Assembly: GCF_014199325.1 (NCBI RefSeq) | Contig: NZ_JACIJJ010000001.1 | Coordinates: 930,001 to 994,000, forward strand | Source: Sphingomonas yantingensis | GTDB lineage: Bacteria > Pseudomonadota > Alphaproteobacteria > Sphingomonadales > Sphingomonadaceae | DNA: 64,000 bases | Reading direction: 5' to 3' | The notes under the pieces: model-generated | What the model was told of the DNA's origin: nothing | Databases searched by the model: none | What the model saw: the letters and a program-made list of their open reading frames with translations, nothing else | Translations under genes and position numbers: made by a program | Shown here: positions 18,056 through 26,261 of the stretch, one piece after another | Layout of the letters: each line of letters starts with the position of its first letter | How positions within the stretch are numbered: the first letter of the stretch is position 1

Positions 18056-18924
18056 GCCGCCTCCTTGAGCGCGGCGAGGATCAGTGCCGCGACCTCGCCC
18101 GGTTGCTCTTCGTGCGCGAGATGGCCGAGCACGGGCAAGCCGGTCGTTCGGCCATCGGGCACCGTCGCCGCCGCTTCCCGCGCCGTCGCGATCGGGATCG
18201 CCGCGTCGCGCTCGCCATGGATCAGGCGGAGCGGCATGGTGAGGCGGGGAAGGTCGCGTTTCAGCGCCTCCAGATCCCAGTCGGCCATCATCGCGATCGC
18301 CGCGCCGACATGGCCAGAGTCGCGCAGCAGCCGTTCGTAGAGCACGATCCCCTCGGGCTCGATCGTCGAGCTGGTCGCGCGGACGACGAAACGCGCCGTC
18401 TCCCCCTGCATCCGCGCCATCTGTGCAAAGATGTGCGGCGCGAACGGGTTGACGAACAGGAGCTTCGCCAGCGTCGGAAACAGCGCGGCGGCCAGGCCGG
18501 GGAAGGGGAGAAGCGCGGCGCCCAGCCCGACGATCGTGCGCGGCGTGGCGATGCCGTCCAGCGCCATCCGCGCCGCCACCGCCGCGCCCGCCGAATGGCC
18601 GACGATCGCGTGCGGCTTCACCCCCATTGTGTCGAGCAGCCCGCCGATCGCACGCGCCATCGCCGGCATCGCCATGCCGCCGGGCGGGCGGCCGGTCGTG
18701 AAGCCGTGCCCGGGCAGGTCGGGCGCAACGATAGTGTAGTGTGCGGCCAGCAGCGGCGCGAGGTCGCGCCAGCTATGCGTCGCCGCGCCCGTGCCGTGGA
18801 GAAGGAGCAGCGGCGGGCCATCGCCCATCACTTGAACGTGCCAGCGCAAGCCCCCTCGCGTGACGAAGCGGCTATGCTCGCGATGCGGCCAGTCGCGGCC
18901 CTCGACCGACCAGCGCAGGGTCAC
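18052..18924 (-). CDS. bchO: Alpha/beta-hydrolase BchO, Mg-chelatase-associated
   Basis: Alpha/beta-hydrolase encoded in most bchID operons; proposed role in Mg insertion, not biochemically settled. The 290-residue protein begins with GTG overlapping the bchD stop (GTGA) and reads VTLRWSVEGRDWPHREHSRFV, the family N-terminus. It has an oxyanion-type PLLLLHGTGAATHSWRDLAPLL, the nucleophile elbow VGHSAGAAVAARMAL and a C-terminal histidine in LGHLAHEEQP. The upstream extension of the open frame is a shadow of bchD. Confidence 0.93.
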   Translation of the reverse strand: MTLRWSVEGRDWPHREHSRFVTRGGLRWHVQVMGDGPPLLLLHGTGAATHSWRDLAPLLAAHYTIVAPDLPGHGFTTGRPPGGMAMPAMARAIGGLLDTMGVKPHAIVGHSAGAAVAARMALDGIATPRTIVGLGAALLPFPGLAAALFPTLAKLLFVNPFAPHIFAQMARMQGETARFVVRATSSTIEPEGIVLYERLLRDSGHVGAAIAMMADWDLEALKRDLPRLTMPLRLIHGERDAAIPIATAREAAATVPDGRTTGLPVLGHLAHEEQPGEVAALILAALKEAA

Positions 18925-20564
18925 GCGGCCTGCACGGCGCTGATCGCGGCGTGCATCGCCGTGGCGTCGGCGCGCGGCAGCGCGAGGTAGCGCGCGCGCA
19001 TGGCTGCCGCGAGCATCGCGCCTTCGGGCCGCGGCCGAGCGGAAATGTCGACGAAAGCGGCGGCGATCCCCGCGACCCCGATCGCGCGAGCGGCGCTGGC
19101 GGCATCGCTTTCGGCGATCGCGCGGACGGTGCCGCCATCGGCGGCGATGTTGGCGCGGCCGTCGGTCAGGACGACGATGAAGGGCGTCCGCCCGCGTGCC
19201 CGCGCACTCTCGGCCAGCTCGCGCGCGGCGTTGAGGCCGGCGGCAAGCGGCGTGCCGCCGCCGCCGGGCAGGTCGGCGAGCGACCGGCGCGCGCGCGTCA
19301 GCGAGCGGGTGGGGGGCAGCAGCGGTTCCGCGCCCGTCCCCCGAAACGCGATCAGCGCAACCTCGGCCCGCTTCACATAGGCTTCGGCGAGCAGCAGCTC
19401 GACCGCGCCCTTCGCCTCGGCCAGCCGGGCGAGGGCCGACGAGCCCGAGGCATCGACCGCGAAGATCGTCAGCGCCTCCGCGCGAGCCTCGAACCGCCGG
19501 ATGCGCAGGTCGTCGCGGCGGATGAGGACGCGGCCGCCCCGCCCGCGGAGGCGCTGCCACGGCGCGGCCGCGCGCAGCGTGTCAATCAGCGAGAGGCGCT
19601 TGCCCCCGCCGGGCATCCCCGCCCGCGCGCCGAGCGGGCGACCGCGCGCATGACCCAGCCGTCGTTCCCCGGCGCCGTTTGCTCGCGCGCGCTGCCGGCT
19701 CTTCCCCGCGGCGACCTGTGCCAGCAGGTCGGGCGGCAGCGCGGCGAGCACGGCGGCGAGGACGAGATCGTCGAGCGGGGGCGTGTCCGATGCGGTCTCG
19801 TCCTGCCCGTCGCCGGGTTCGGGCGGCGGTGGCGGGGCTTCGGCGCCTTCCGGCTCGGCAGGCCATTGCGTCGCGCGGGGCGCGAGAACGAGGCGGGCGG
19901 CGAGGGCGAGGTCGGCGTCGGTGACTTGCGTACGTCCGTCCGCTCGCGCCGCTGCCCTTGCCGCCAGCATCGCGAACCGCGGCGCGCGTGCCGAGGCGAT
20001 GCCGAGCGCGGCGGCGGTGGTGACGAGCGCGTCGATGGCGCCGGGCGTGTCCTCCGCGTGATCGGCAACCGTTACCGGCGAGAGGGCCGCACCGGGCCGC
20101 GCCTCCGTCAGGTCGATGTGGAACGCCAGCCGCTCCATCAGCGCAGCGGGCGGGCGGGCGTCGGCCTCGACCCCGTCGTCGAACGCGATCGTCACGAATC
20201 GCGCGTCGCCCGTGTCGATCGCGGCGGCGATGCGGCCGGCGACGGCCTCGGACAGCCGCTCGGCCATCGGCAGCACGACGAACCCGCCCGCGGCTTCCGC
20301 CAGCAACCCATCGCGGCGCACGGGCCGCCCGGCGGCGAGCGTGGCGGTCAGGTCGATGCCGCCGAGCAGTCGGTCGTCATCCACGTTGACGGGGATGCGC
20401 CGCTCGGGCCCCAAGCCTTCGCGTAGGTCGGCGAGCACTGCCTCGCGCAGTATCTCGCCGCCCTTGAGGACGATGCCGCCCAGACGTGGGTCGATCGTGC
20501 AGAGGCGGGCGGCGATCAGCGCGTCGCGGTGCGCATCGGGCGCCGCGGCGCCCAGCGCGGTCAC
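18921..20564 (-). CDS. bchD: Magnesium chelatase subunit D
   Basis: AAA+/VWA subunit that, with BchI and BchH, inserts Mg2+ into protoporphyrin IX. The 547-residue protein has an AAA-like N-terminal domain without a normal Walker A, a proline/acidic linker (about residues 250-275) and a C-terminal von Willebrand A domain with the MIDAS motif FAVDASGSSALARL and later LTDGRANIA. GTG start overlaps the bchI stop (GTGA), and the stop overlaps the bchO GTG. Length is at the short end of the family. Confidence 0.95.
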   Translation of the reverse strand: MTALGAAAPDAHRDALIAARLCTIDPRLGGIVLKGGEILREAVLADLREGLGPERRIPVNVDDDRLLGGIDLTATLAAGRPVRRDGLLAEAAGGFVVLPMAERLSEAVAGRIAAAIDTGDARFVTIAFDDGVEADARPPAALMERLAFHIDLTEARPGAALSPVTVADHAEDTPGAIDALVTTAAALGIASARAPRFAMLAARAAARADGRTQVTDADLALAARLVLAPRATQWPAEPEGAEAPPPPPEPGDGQDETASDTPPLDDLVLAAVLAALPPDLLAQVAAGKSRQRARANGAGERRLGHARGRPLGARAGMPGGGKRLSLIDTLRAAAPWQRLRGRGGRVLIRRDDLRIRRFEARAEALTIFAVDASGSSALARLAEAKGAVELLLAEAYVKRAEVALIAFRGTGAEPLLPPTRSLTRARRSLADLPGGGGTPLAAGLNAARELAESARARGRTPFIVVLTDGRANIAADGGTVRAIAESDAASAARAIGVAGIAAAFVDISARPRPEGAMLAAAMRARYLALPRADATAMHAAISAVQAA

Positions 20565-21559
20565 GCGGCCTGCGCCAGATCGGCGAGCGCGCGTTCGATG
20601 CGGACGGTGGAGCCGGTTTCGTCGAGCACGTTGCGGCGCAGGCGATGGCGTAGCGCCATCGGCGCGACCGCGGCGACATGCGCGGGCGTCGCTTCGGCCA
20701 CGCCCTCCAGCGCCGCGATCGCACGGGCGGCGCGCATCAACGTCAGTTCGCCGCGAAGGCCATCGGCGCCGACCGCCATGCAGAGCTGCGCCGCATAGCC
20801 CAGCACCTCGTCGGGCACCGCAACGCCGGGCAGCGCGTCTCGCGCGCGAGCAAGCTGACGCAGCGTCTTTCGCTCGGTCTTTTCCCAGGTCGCGGCAAAA
20901 CCGTCGGGATCGCGCTCGAACGCATCGCAGCGTTTCAGGATCTCGATCCGGTCGGGCAGGTGGCCGGGCGTGCGCACCTCCACCGACAGGCCGAAGCGGT
21001 CGAGCAATTGCGGGCGAAGCTCGCCCTCCTCCGGATTGCCGCTGCCGACCAGCACGAACCGCGCCGGGTGGCGAACGCTCAGCCCCTCGCGCTCGACGAC
21101 GTTCTCGCCCGAGGCGGCGACGTCGAGCAGCAGGTCGACGATGTGATCCTCGAGCAGGTTGATCTCGTCGATATAGAGAAAGCCACCATTGGCGCGCGCG
21201 AGCAGGCCCGGCTCGAACGCCTTTTCGCCGGCACCCAATGCGCGTTCGAGGTCGAGCGCGCCGACGACGCGATCCTCGGTGGCGCCCAATGGCAGGTCGA
21301 CGAAGGGCACGGGCACCTTGCCCTTGCGGGCCGAACCATCCTGATAGCCGGCCGAGGCGGCGGGAACGGGAGGCAGGAGCGCGGCGAGCGCGCGGACCGC
21401 GGTCGACTTGCCGGTGCCGCGGTCGCCGAAGACCATCACGCCGCCAATCCGGGCGTCGACCGCCGCGATCAGCAGCGCGCGCTTCATCTCGTCCTGGCCG
21501 ACGATCGCCGAGAAGGGGAACGATCTGCGCACGAACGGCTTGTAACACACACTGGACAC
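20561..21559 (-). CDS. bchI: Magnesium chelatase ATPase subunit I
   Basis: AAA+ ATPase of magnesium chelatase. 332 residues with Walker A GDRGTGKSTAVRALAALLP, Walker B GGFLYIDEINLLEDHIVDLLLD, the PRFVLVGSGNPEEGELRPQLLDRFG sensor region (here ARFVLVGSGNPEEGELRP), and the C-terminal helical domain. The GTG at 21557-21559 is the longest start but lies inside a PpsR-type palindrome (21541-21558). A start at one of the downstream GTG codons (for example at VCYKPFVRRSFPF or VRRSFPFSAIVGQ) is therefore quite possible. First gene of bchI-bchD-bchO-orf60. Confidence 0.94.
   Translation of the reverse strand: MSSVCYKPFVRRSFPFSAIVGQDEMKRALLIAAVDARIGGVMVFGDRGTGKSTAVRALAALLPPVPAASAGYQDGSARKGKVPVPFVDLPLGATEDRVVGALDLERALGAGEKAFEPGLLARANGGFLYIDEINLLEDHIVDLLLDVAASGENVVEREGLSVRHPARFVLVGSGNPEEGELRPQLLDRFGLSVEVRTPGHLPDRIEILKRCDAFERDPDGFAATWEKTERKTLRQLARARDALPGVAVPDEVLGYAAQLCMAVGADGLRGELTLMRAARAIAALEGVAEATPAHVAAVAPMALRHRLRRNVLDETGSTVRIERALADLAQAA
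21541..21558. promoter_or_regulatory. PpsR/CrtJ-type operator between bchI and tspO
   Basis: Perfect TGT-N12-ACA palindrome, TGTAACACACACTGGACA, overlapping the 5' end of bchI and 20 bp upstream of tspO. It is the third such site in the cluster. Its place in a divergent gap predicts shared repression of the Mg-chelatase operon (minus) and tspO (plus). In Rhodobacter, TspO modulates the PpsR regulon, which makes the pairing biologically sensible. No convincing -35/-10 pair could be read for either direction. Confidence 0.7.
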
Positions 21560-21577
21560 GCGGCAAGACAGGCAAAG

Positions 21578-22075
21578 ATGACAAACTGGACCCCGATCCT
21601 GATCGCCGGCGGCGGCGCGCTGTTTCTCGGGCTGGCGGGCGGGCTGCTGACGCCGATCGGGGCGTGGTATCGAGGCCTGCGCAAGCCGGGCTTCCAGCCG
21701 CCCGACTGGCTGTTCGGCCCCGCCTGGACGATCATCCTCGGCCTAGCCGCCTGGTCGGCGGTCATTGCCTGGGAAGCGACGGCGGGCGATTCGGGCGCGC
21801 GCCGCGACGTCGCTATCCTGTTCGTCGTCAACGCGGTCTACCACTTCCTGTGGAGCCCGCTGTTCTTCAAGCTCAGGCGGCCCGACTGGGCATTGATCGA
21901 GGTGGTGTTTCTCTGGGCCTCGCTCGTCGCGCTGATCGTCGGGCTCTGGCCGATCTCCAGCTTCGCCAGCCTGTTGATCCTGCCCTATTTTCTGTGGGTC
22001 AGTTTCGCTGCCGTTCTGAACCGCGCGATCGTGCGGTTGAACGGCCCGTTCGCGGGGGCTGGCGCGCCCGCGTAA
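21578..22075 (+). CDS. tspO: TspO/MBR family protein (tryptophan-rich sensory protein)
   Basis: 165-residue integral membrane protein with five predicted helices. It binds tetrapyrroles and, in Rhodobacter, negatively affects photosynthesis gene expression in oxygen. Family motifs are visible: WYRGLRKPGFQPPDWLFGPAWTIILGLAAW and NAVYHFLWSPLFFKLRRPDWALIEV, then the last helix FLWVSFAAVLNRAIVRLN. ATG 21578 lies just past the divergent PpsR-type operator. The efflux operon that follows starts 20 bp downstream on the same strand, so co-transcription is possible. Confidence 0.95.
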   Translation: MTNWTPILIAGGGALFLGLAGGLLTPIGAWYRGLRKPGFQPPDWLFGPAWTIILGLAAWSAVIAWEATAGDSGARRDVAILFVVNAVYHFLWSPLFFKLRRPDWALIEVVFLWASLVALIVGLWPISSFASLLILPYFLWVSFAAVLNRAIVRLNGPFAGAGAPA

Positions 22076-22094
22076 AAGGGTGCAGCGGGCGATC

Positions 22095-23747
22095 ATGTCG
22101 ATCGCCGCCCGCATAGGACGTGTCCTTGCCGAAGAGCGGTGGAACTATGCCCCGCACGAGGCGCCGGTCATGCCCGGATCGCCCGGATCGCCTGCGCATT
22201 CGGGGCGGCGCAAGCTCGCCTATGTGCTCTGTGCGATCCTGCTGGGGTTGGCGGGCGGGTTCGGCAACGCGCTGGTCGCGGTCAACACGACCACGCTGGC
22301 GGGATCGCTGGGGCTTGATCCCGTAGAAATCGCATGGCTGCCGACGGTCTATGTGATGACCAATGTCAGCATCAACCTGCTGCTCATCAAGTTTCGCCAG
22401 CAGTTCGGCCTTCGCCCCTTCGCGCTGATCTTCATCGGCCTCTATTCGCTGCTCGCCTTCGCGCATCTGTTCGTCAGCGACTTCACCTCGGCGATCCTCG
22501 TGCGTGCCGCCAGCGGCCTCGCCGCGGCGCCGCTCAGTACCTTTGCGCTCTATTACATCATGCAGGCGATGCCGCCGGCCGCGCGACTTCGCGGCGTCGT
22601 GCTCGGCATCGGCATCCCGCAATGCGCGACGCCGCTCGCGCGCCTGTTCTCGCCCGAACTCCTCGCGATGAGCCAGTGGCGGGCGCTCTATCTGTTCGAG
22701 CTGGGGCTGTCGGTGCTGAGCCTTGCCGCCGTCCTCGCGTTCCGCCTGCCGCCGACGGTGCGGCAAAAGGCATTCGAGCGGCTGGATTTCGTCACCTTCG
22801 CGCTGTTCGCGACGAGCATGGCGCTGTTCGCCGCGGTGCTGGGGCTCGGCCGTGTCGTCTGGTGGACGCAGGCGGCGTGGATCGGCTGGGCGCTGCTCGC
22901 GGCGATCCCGATGCTCGCGGCGGCGCTGCTGATCGAGCATGGCCGCGCCAATCCGCTTCTCAACACCCGCTGGCTGGCGAGCGCCGACATCGTCCGCTTC
23001 GCCGTGGTGACGGTGATGGCGCGCATCGTCCTGTCCGAACAGACGCTGGGCGCGGTGGGTCTGCTCAACCTGCTCGGCCAGAACAACGACGAGCTCCAGA
23101 CCTTCTTCTCGATCATCGCCGTCGCGTCGGTCGCGGGCGTGCTTTTGAGCGCGGCGACGCTCAATCTCGAAAAGCCCGCGCATCCGGTGATGCTGGCGGT
23201 GGGGATCGTCGCGGTCGCCGCTTGGGTCGATTCCTATTCAACGAACCTCACGCGCGCGCCGCAGCTCTACGTGACGCAGGCGCTGATCGCGTTCGCCGGC
23301 ACCTTCTTCCTCGGTCCGGCGCTGCTGTTCGGCATGACCCGCGCACTCAAGCAGGGGAGCGGGCACATCATCAGCTTCATCGCGCTGTTCGGGATCATCA
23401 ACTCGCTGGGTGGTCTGGCCGGCTCGGCGATCCTCGGCACCTATCAGGTGGTGCGCGAGAAGGCGAACAGCGCCGCGCTGGTGCAGGCGATCGATCCCAC
23501 CGACCCCTTGGTACAGGCGCGGCTACAGGCGGGTGCGGCCGGGATCGGCCGCGTCGTCGGCGATCCGGCGCTGCGCAGCGCAAAGGGCGGCGCGCTCCTG
23601 TCGCAGACCGCGACGCGGGAGGCCAATGTCCTTGCCTATGACGACGTGTTCCGCTTCGTCGCGGTGCTTGCCGCCCTGACGTTCCTCTATCTCTTCTTCC
23701 TTCTGGTGCGCCGCCGGGTCCGTGAGCGGCGCGGGAACCCCGCATGA
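22095..23747 (+). CDS. MFS transporter, DHA2/EmrB-like inner-membrane pump
   Basis: 550-residue drug:H+ antiporter-2 type permease with about 14 transmembrane helices. An early SLGLDPVEIAWLPTVYVMTNVSINLLL segment resembles EmrB-type motif regions. ATG 22095 is preferred over GTG 22080 on start-codon type. The stop overlaps the ATG of the membrane fusion gene (ATGA), and a NodT-type outer-membrane factor follows, so the three proteins should form an EmrAB-TolC-like tripartite exporter. Substrate is unknown. It sits directly after tspO beside bacteriochlorophyll genes; export of a tetrapyrrole or other hydrophobic compound is speculation. Confidence 0.88.
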   Translation: MSIAARIGRVLAEERWNYAPHEAPVMPGSPGSPAHSGRRKLAYVLCAILLGLAGGFGNALVAVNTTTLAGSLGLDPVEIAWLPTVYVMTNVSINLLLIKFRQQFGLRPFALIFIGLYSLLAFAHLFVSDFTSAILVRAASGLAAAPLSTFALYYIMQAMPPAARLRGVVLGIGIPQCATPLARLFSPELLAMSQWRALYLFELGLSVLSLAAVLAFRLPPTVRQKAFERLDFVTFALFATSMALFAAVLGLGRVVWWTQAAWIGWALLAAIPMLAAALLIEHGRANPLLNTRWLASADIVRFAVVTVMARIVLSEQTLGAVGLLNLLGQNNDELQTFFSIIAVASVAGVLLSAATLNLEKPAHPVMLAVGIVAVAAWVDSYSTNLTRAPQLYVTQALIAFAGTFFLGPALLFGMTRALKQGSGHIISFIALFGIINSLGGLAGSAILGTYQVVREKANSAALVQAIDPTDPLVQARLQAGAAGIGRVVGDPALRSAKGGALLSQTATREANVLAYDDVFRFVAVLAALTFLYLFFLLVRRRVRERRGNPA

Positions 23748-24877
23748 CCGACAACCGAACCGCCGCACCGCCCACCGACGAGCGCATCGCCGAACAGGGC
23801 GCCGCGCCCACGGCACCGACCGGCTCGGGCTGGCGGCCGCCGAAGCTGTCGCCCCTCGCGCTGATCGTCATTGCGGTCCTCACGGTGGCGGGCATGGCGG
23901 CGGTGATGGCGGGGTGGCGGATCGGGCCGTTCGCCAGCGCGATCGAGAATACCGACAACGCCTATGTCCGCGGCCGCGTGACGGTGATCGCGCCGCAGGT
24001 GTCGGGCTACGTCACCCGCGTCCTTGTCCGCGATTTTGAGACGGTGAAGCCCGGCGAGCCGCTCGTCGAGATCGACCGGCGCATCTACGCGCAAAAGGTC
24101 GCGCAGGCAGAGGCGCAGGTACAGGCGCAGCAGGCGACGCTCGCCAACAACCGACAGGCTGCCGCCAGCCGCGCCGCCTCCGTCCAGGCGCAGGAAGCCG
24201 CTGTCGCCAACGCGCAGGCGCAGTTGATGCGGGCGCAGGCGGACATGGCACGCGTCAACGACCTTGTATCCGACGGATCGGTCTCGCTGCGCGAGCGCGA
24301 CCAGACGCGCGCCGCGCTTCGCCAAGCCGAAGCCGCGGTGAAACAGGCCGAGGCCGCACGCCGGATCGCCGTCGAGGACGTGCGCACGGTCGAGGTCGGC
24401 CGCGGCGGACAGGAAGCCGGCGTCTCCGGCGCGGAGGCCGCGCTGCGACTCGCGCGGATCGACCTGTCGAACACGCTCATTCGCGCGCCGGAGGGCGGGC
24501 GCGTGAGCGAAGTGGGCGTGCGTGTCGGGCAATATGTGACCGCCGGATCGCAGCTCCTGTTCCTCGTCCCCACCGACGTCTGGGTCATCGCCAATTACAA
24601 GGAGGCGCAGACCGCGCGCATTGCGGTTGGCCAGCCGGCGAGCTTCACCGTCGATGCACTCGCCAACACCAGGCTGACCGGCCGGGTCGAGCGTATTTCG
24701 CCCGCTACGGGTAGCGAGTTCGCGGTGCTCAAGTCCGACAATGCGACGGGCAATTTCACCAAGGTGCCGCAGCGGATCGCCGTGCGCATCCGCATCGATC
24801 CCGGCCAGCGCGCGGCCGAGCGGCTGCGCCCCGGCATGTCGGTCGTCGCCCGCGTCGATACGAGCGGCGCGCGGTGA
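23744..24877 (+). CDS. HlyD/EmrA family membrane fusion protein
   Basis: 377-residue periplasmic adaptor: one N-terminal transmembrane anchor (about 36-57), then IENTDNAYVRGRVTVIAPQVSGYVTRVLV, the biotinyl-lipoyl domain start typical of EmrA. A long alanine/glutamine-rich coiled-coil hairpin (about 115-235) follows, then the second lipoyl half (LSNTLIRAPEGGRVSEVGVRVGQYVTAGSQLLFLVP) and a beta-barrel ending. Overlaps the MFS gene (ATGA) and the NodT gene (GTGA). It links the pump to the outer-membrane factor. Confidence 0.94.
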   Translation: MTDNRTAAPPTDERIAEQGAAPTAPTGSGWRPPKLSPLALIVIAVLTVAGMAAVMAGWRIGPFASAIENTDNAYVRGRVTVIAPQVSGYVTRVLVRDFETVKPGEPLVEIDRRIYAQKVAQAEAQVQAQQATLANNRQAAASRAASVQAQEAAVANAQAQLMRAQADMARVNDLVSDGSVSLRERDQTRAALRQAEAAVKQAEAARRIAVEDVRTVEVGRGGQEAGVSGAEAALRLARIDLSNTLIRAPEGGRVSEVGVRVGQYVTAGSQLLFLVPTDVWVIANYKEAQTARIAVGQPASFTVDALANTRLTGRVERISPATGSEFAVLKSDNATGNFTKVPQRIAVRIRIDPGQRAAERLRPGMSVVARVDTSGAR

Positions 24878-26235
24878 AGCGGGCGGCGCTCCTTGCGCTG
24901 GCGGCGCTCGGCGGCTGCGTGTCGGCGGGCGAGCGGGCGGACGCGCCGCCGGCCGCCGCGGTCGTGCCGCCGCCCGCTTGGCGGACCGCGCTGAACGGCG
25001 CCGATCCCGTCACCGCCGACTGGTGGCGCAAGTTCGGCGACCCCGCGCTTGCGGCGCTGGTCGAACGCGCGCTGGCCAACAACGTCGACATTGCCATCGC
25101 CGCTGCCCGTGTCGAGGAAGCGCGCGCGGCCGAGGCGCTGTCACGCGCACAGCTCCTGCCGCAGGTCGGCGGCACGCTGCCCGAGACGCAGGGCCAGTCG
25201 GTGAGCGCGCTCGGCCAGCCGTCGCGCGCGATCTCTGCGCAGCCGAGCATCAGCGCGAGCTTCGACCTCGACCTGTTCGGGCGGCTCAGGCTCGCCAGCC
25301 GGGCGGCGCGCGCGCAGTTGCTGGCGAGCGAGGGGGCGCGCGATACCGTTCGGCTCGCCACCGCCGCGACGGCCGCCAGCGGCTACATCACGCTGCGCGC
25401 GCTCGACCAGCGGCTGTCGATCGCCGAGGCGACGCTGGCGGCGCGCAACGACGCGCTGCGGATCGCGCGGCGGCGGTATGAGACGGGCTATTCCTCGCGC
25501 CTCGAATACCGGCAGGCGCAGGCCGAATATGCCGCTACCGAACAGCTCGTGCCCGCCGCGCGGCTGGCGATCGCGCGACAGGAAAATGCGCTGTCGCTGC
25601 TCGTCGGCGACTCGCCGGGGCCGATCGCGCGGGGCCTGTCGCTCGACCGGATCGCGCTGCCGCCGATTCCAGCCGGGCTGCCCGCCGACCTGCTGCGCCG
25701 CCGGCCCGACCTCTATCAGGCCGAGCAGACGCTGGTCGCCGCCGACCTGTCGCTCGACAGCCAGCGGGCGGCGTTCCTGCCCAACCTGTTGCTCACCGGC
25801 TCGGCGGGGCTCGTCCTTTCGAGCGCGCTCAAGGAGCCGATCGGCATCTTCTCGCTCGGCGCCAGCGTGCTCGCGCCGATCTTCGACGGCGGGCGGCTGG
25901 CGGCACAGGAGGATGCGGCGACCGCGCGGCGCGACCAGGCGGCGTTCGCCTATCGCCGCACCGCGCTCACCGCCTTCCGTGAGGTCGACGACGCGCTGGC
26001 GGGCGTCGCGCGCACCGCGGAGCAGGCGCGGGCGCTGCGCGATCAGGTGGCGGCGACGCGCGGCGCGGTCAGCAATGCGACCAACCGCTACCGCGCGGGC
26101 TATTCGGGTTATCTGGAGCAACTCGATGCCCAGCGCAGCCAGCTTTCGGCCGAACTGTCGCTGGTGCAGGTCGAGGCGGACCGGCTGACGAGCTTCGTCT
26201 CGCTCTATCAGGCGATGGGCGGCGGCTGGCGCTAA
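24874..26235 (+). CDS. NodT-family outer-membrane factor lipoprotein
   Basis: 453-residue TolC-like outer-membrane channel of the NodT/OprM lipoprotein group. The GTG start overlaps the hlyD stop. The signal peptide MKRAALLALAALGGC ends in a lipobox. Two tandem OEP domains follow with typical starts (DWWRKFGDPALAALVERALANN; LRRRPDLYQAEQTLVAADL). Each carries long alpha-helical hairpins and GRLAAQEDAATARRDQAAFAYR-like repeats. It completes the MFS-HlyD-NodT export system; last gene of the operon. Confidence 0.94.
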   Translation: MKRAALLALAALGGCVSAGERADAPPAAAVVPPPAWRTALNGADPVTADWWRKFGDPALAALVERALANNVDIAIAAARVEEARAAEALSRAQLLPQVGGTLPETQGQSVSALGQPSRAISAQPSISASFDLDLFGRLRLASRAARAQLLASEGARDTVRLATAATAASGYITLRALDQRLSIAEATLAARNDALRIARRRYETGYSSRLEYRQAQAEYAATEQLVPAARLAIARQENALSLLVGDSPGPIARGLSLDRIALPPIPAGLPADLLRRRPDLYQAEQTLVAADLSLDSQRAAFLPNLLLTGSAGLVLSSALKEPIGIFSLGASVLAPIFDGGRLAAQEDAATARRDQAAFAYRRTALTAFREVDDALAGVARTAEQARALRDQVAATRGAVSNATNRYRAGYSGYLEQLDAQRSQLSAELSLVQVEADRLTSFVSLYQAMGGGWR

Positions 26236-26261
26236 CCGGCGGGAGGGGGCGGCGGCCGGCG

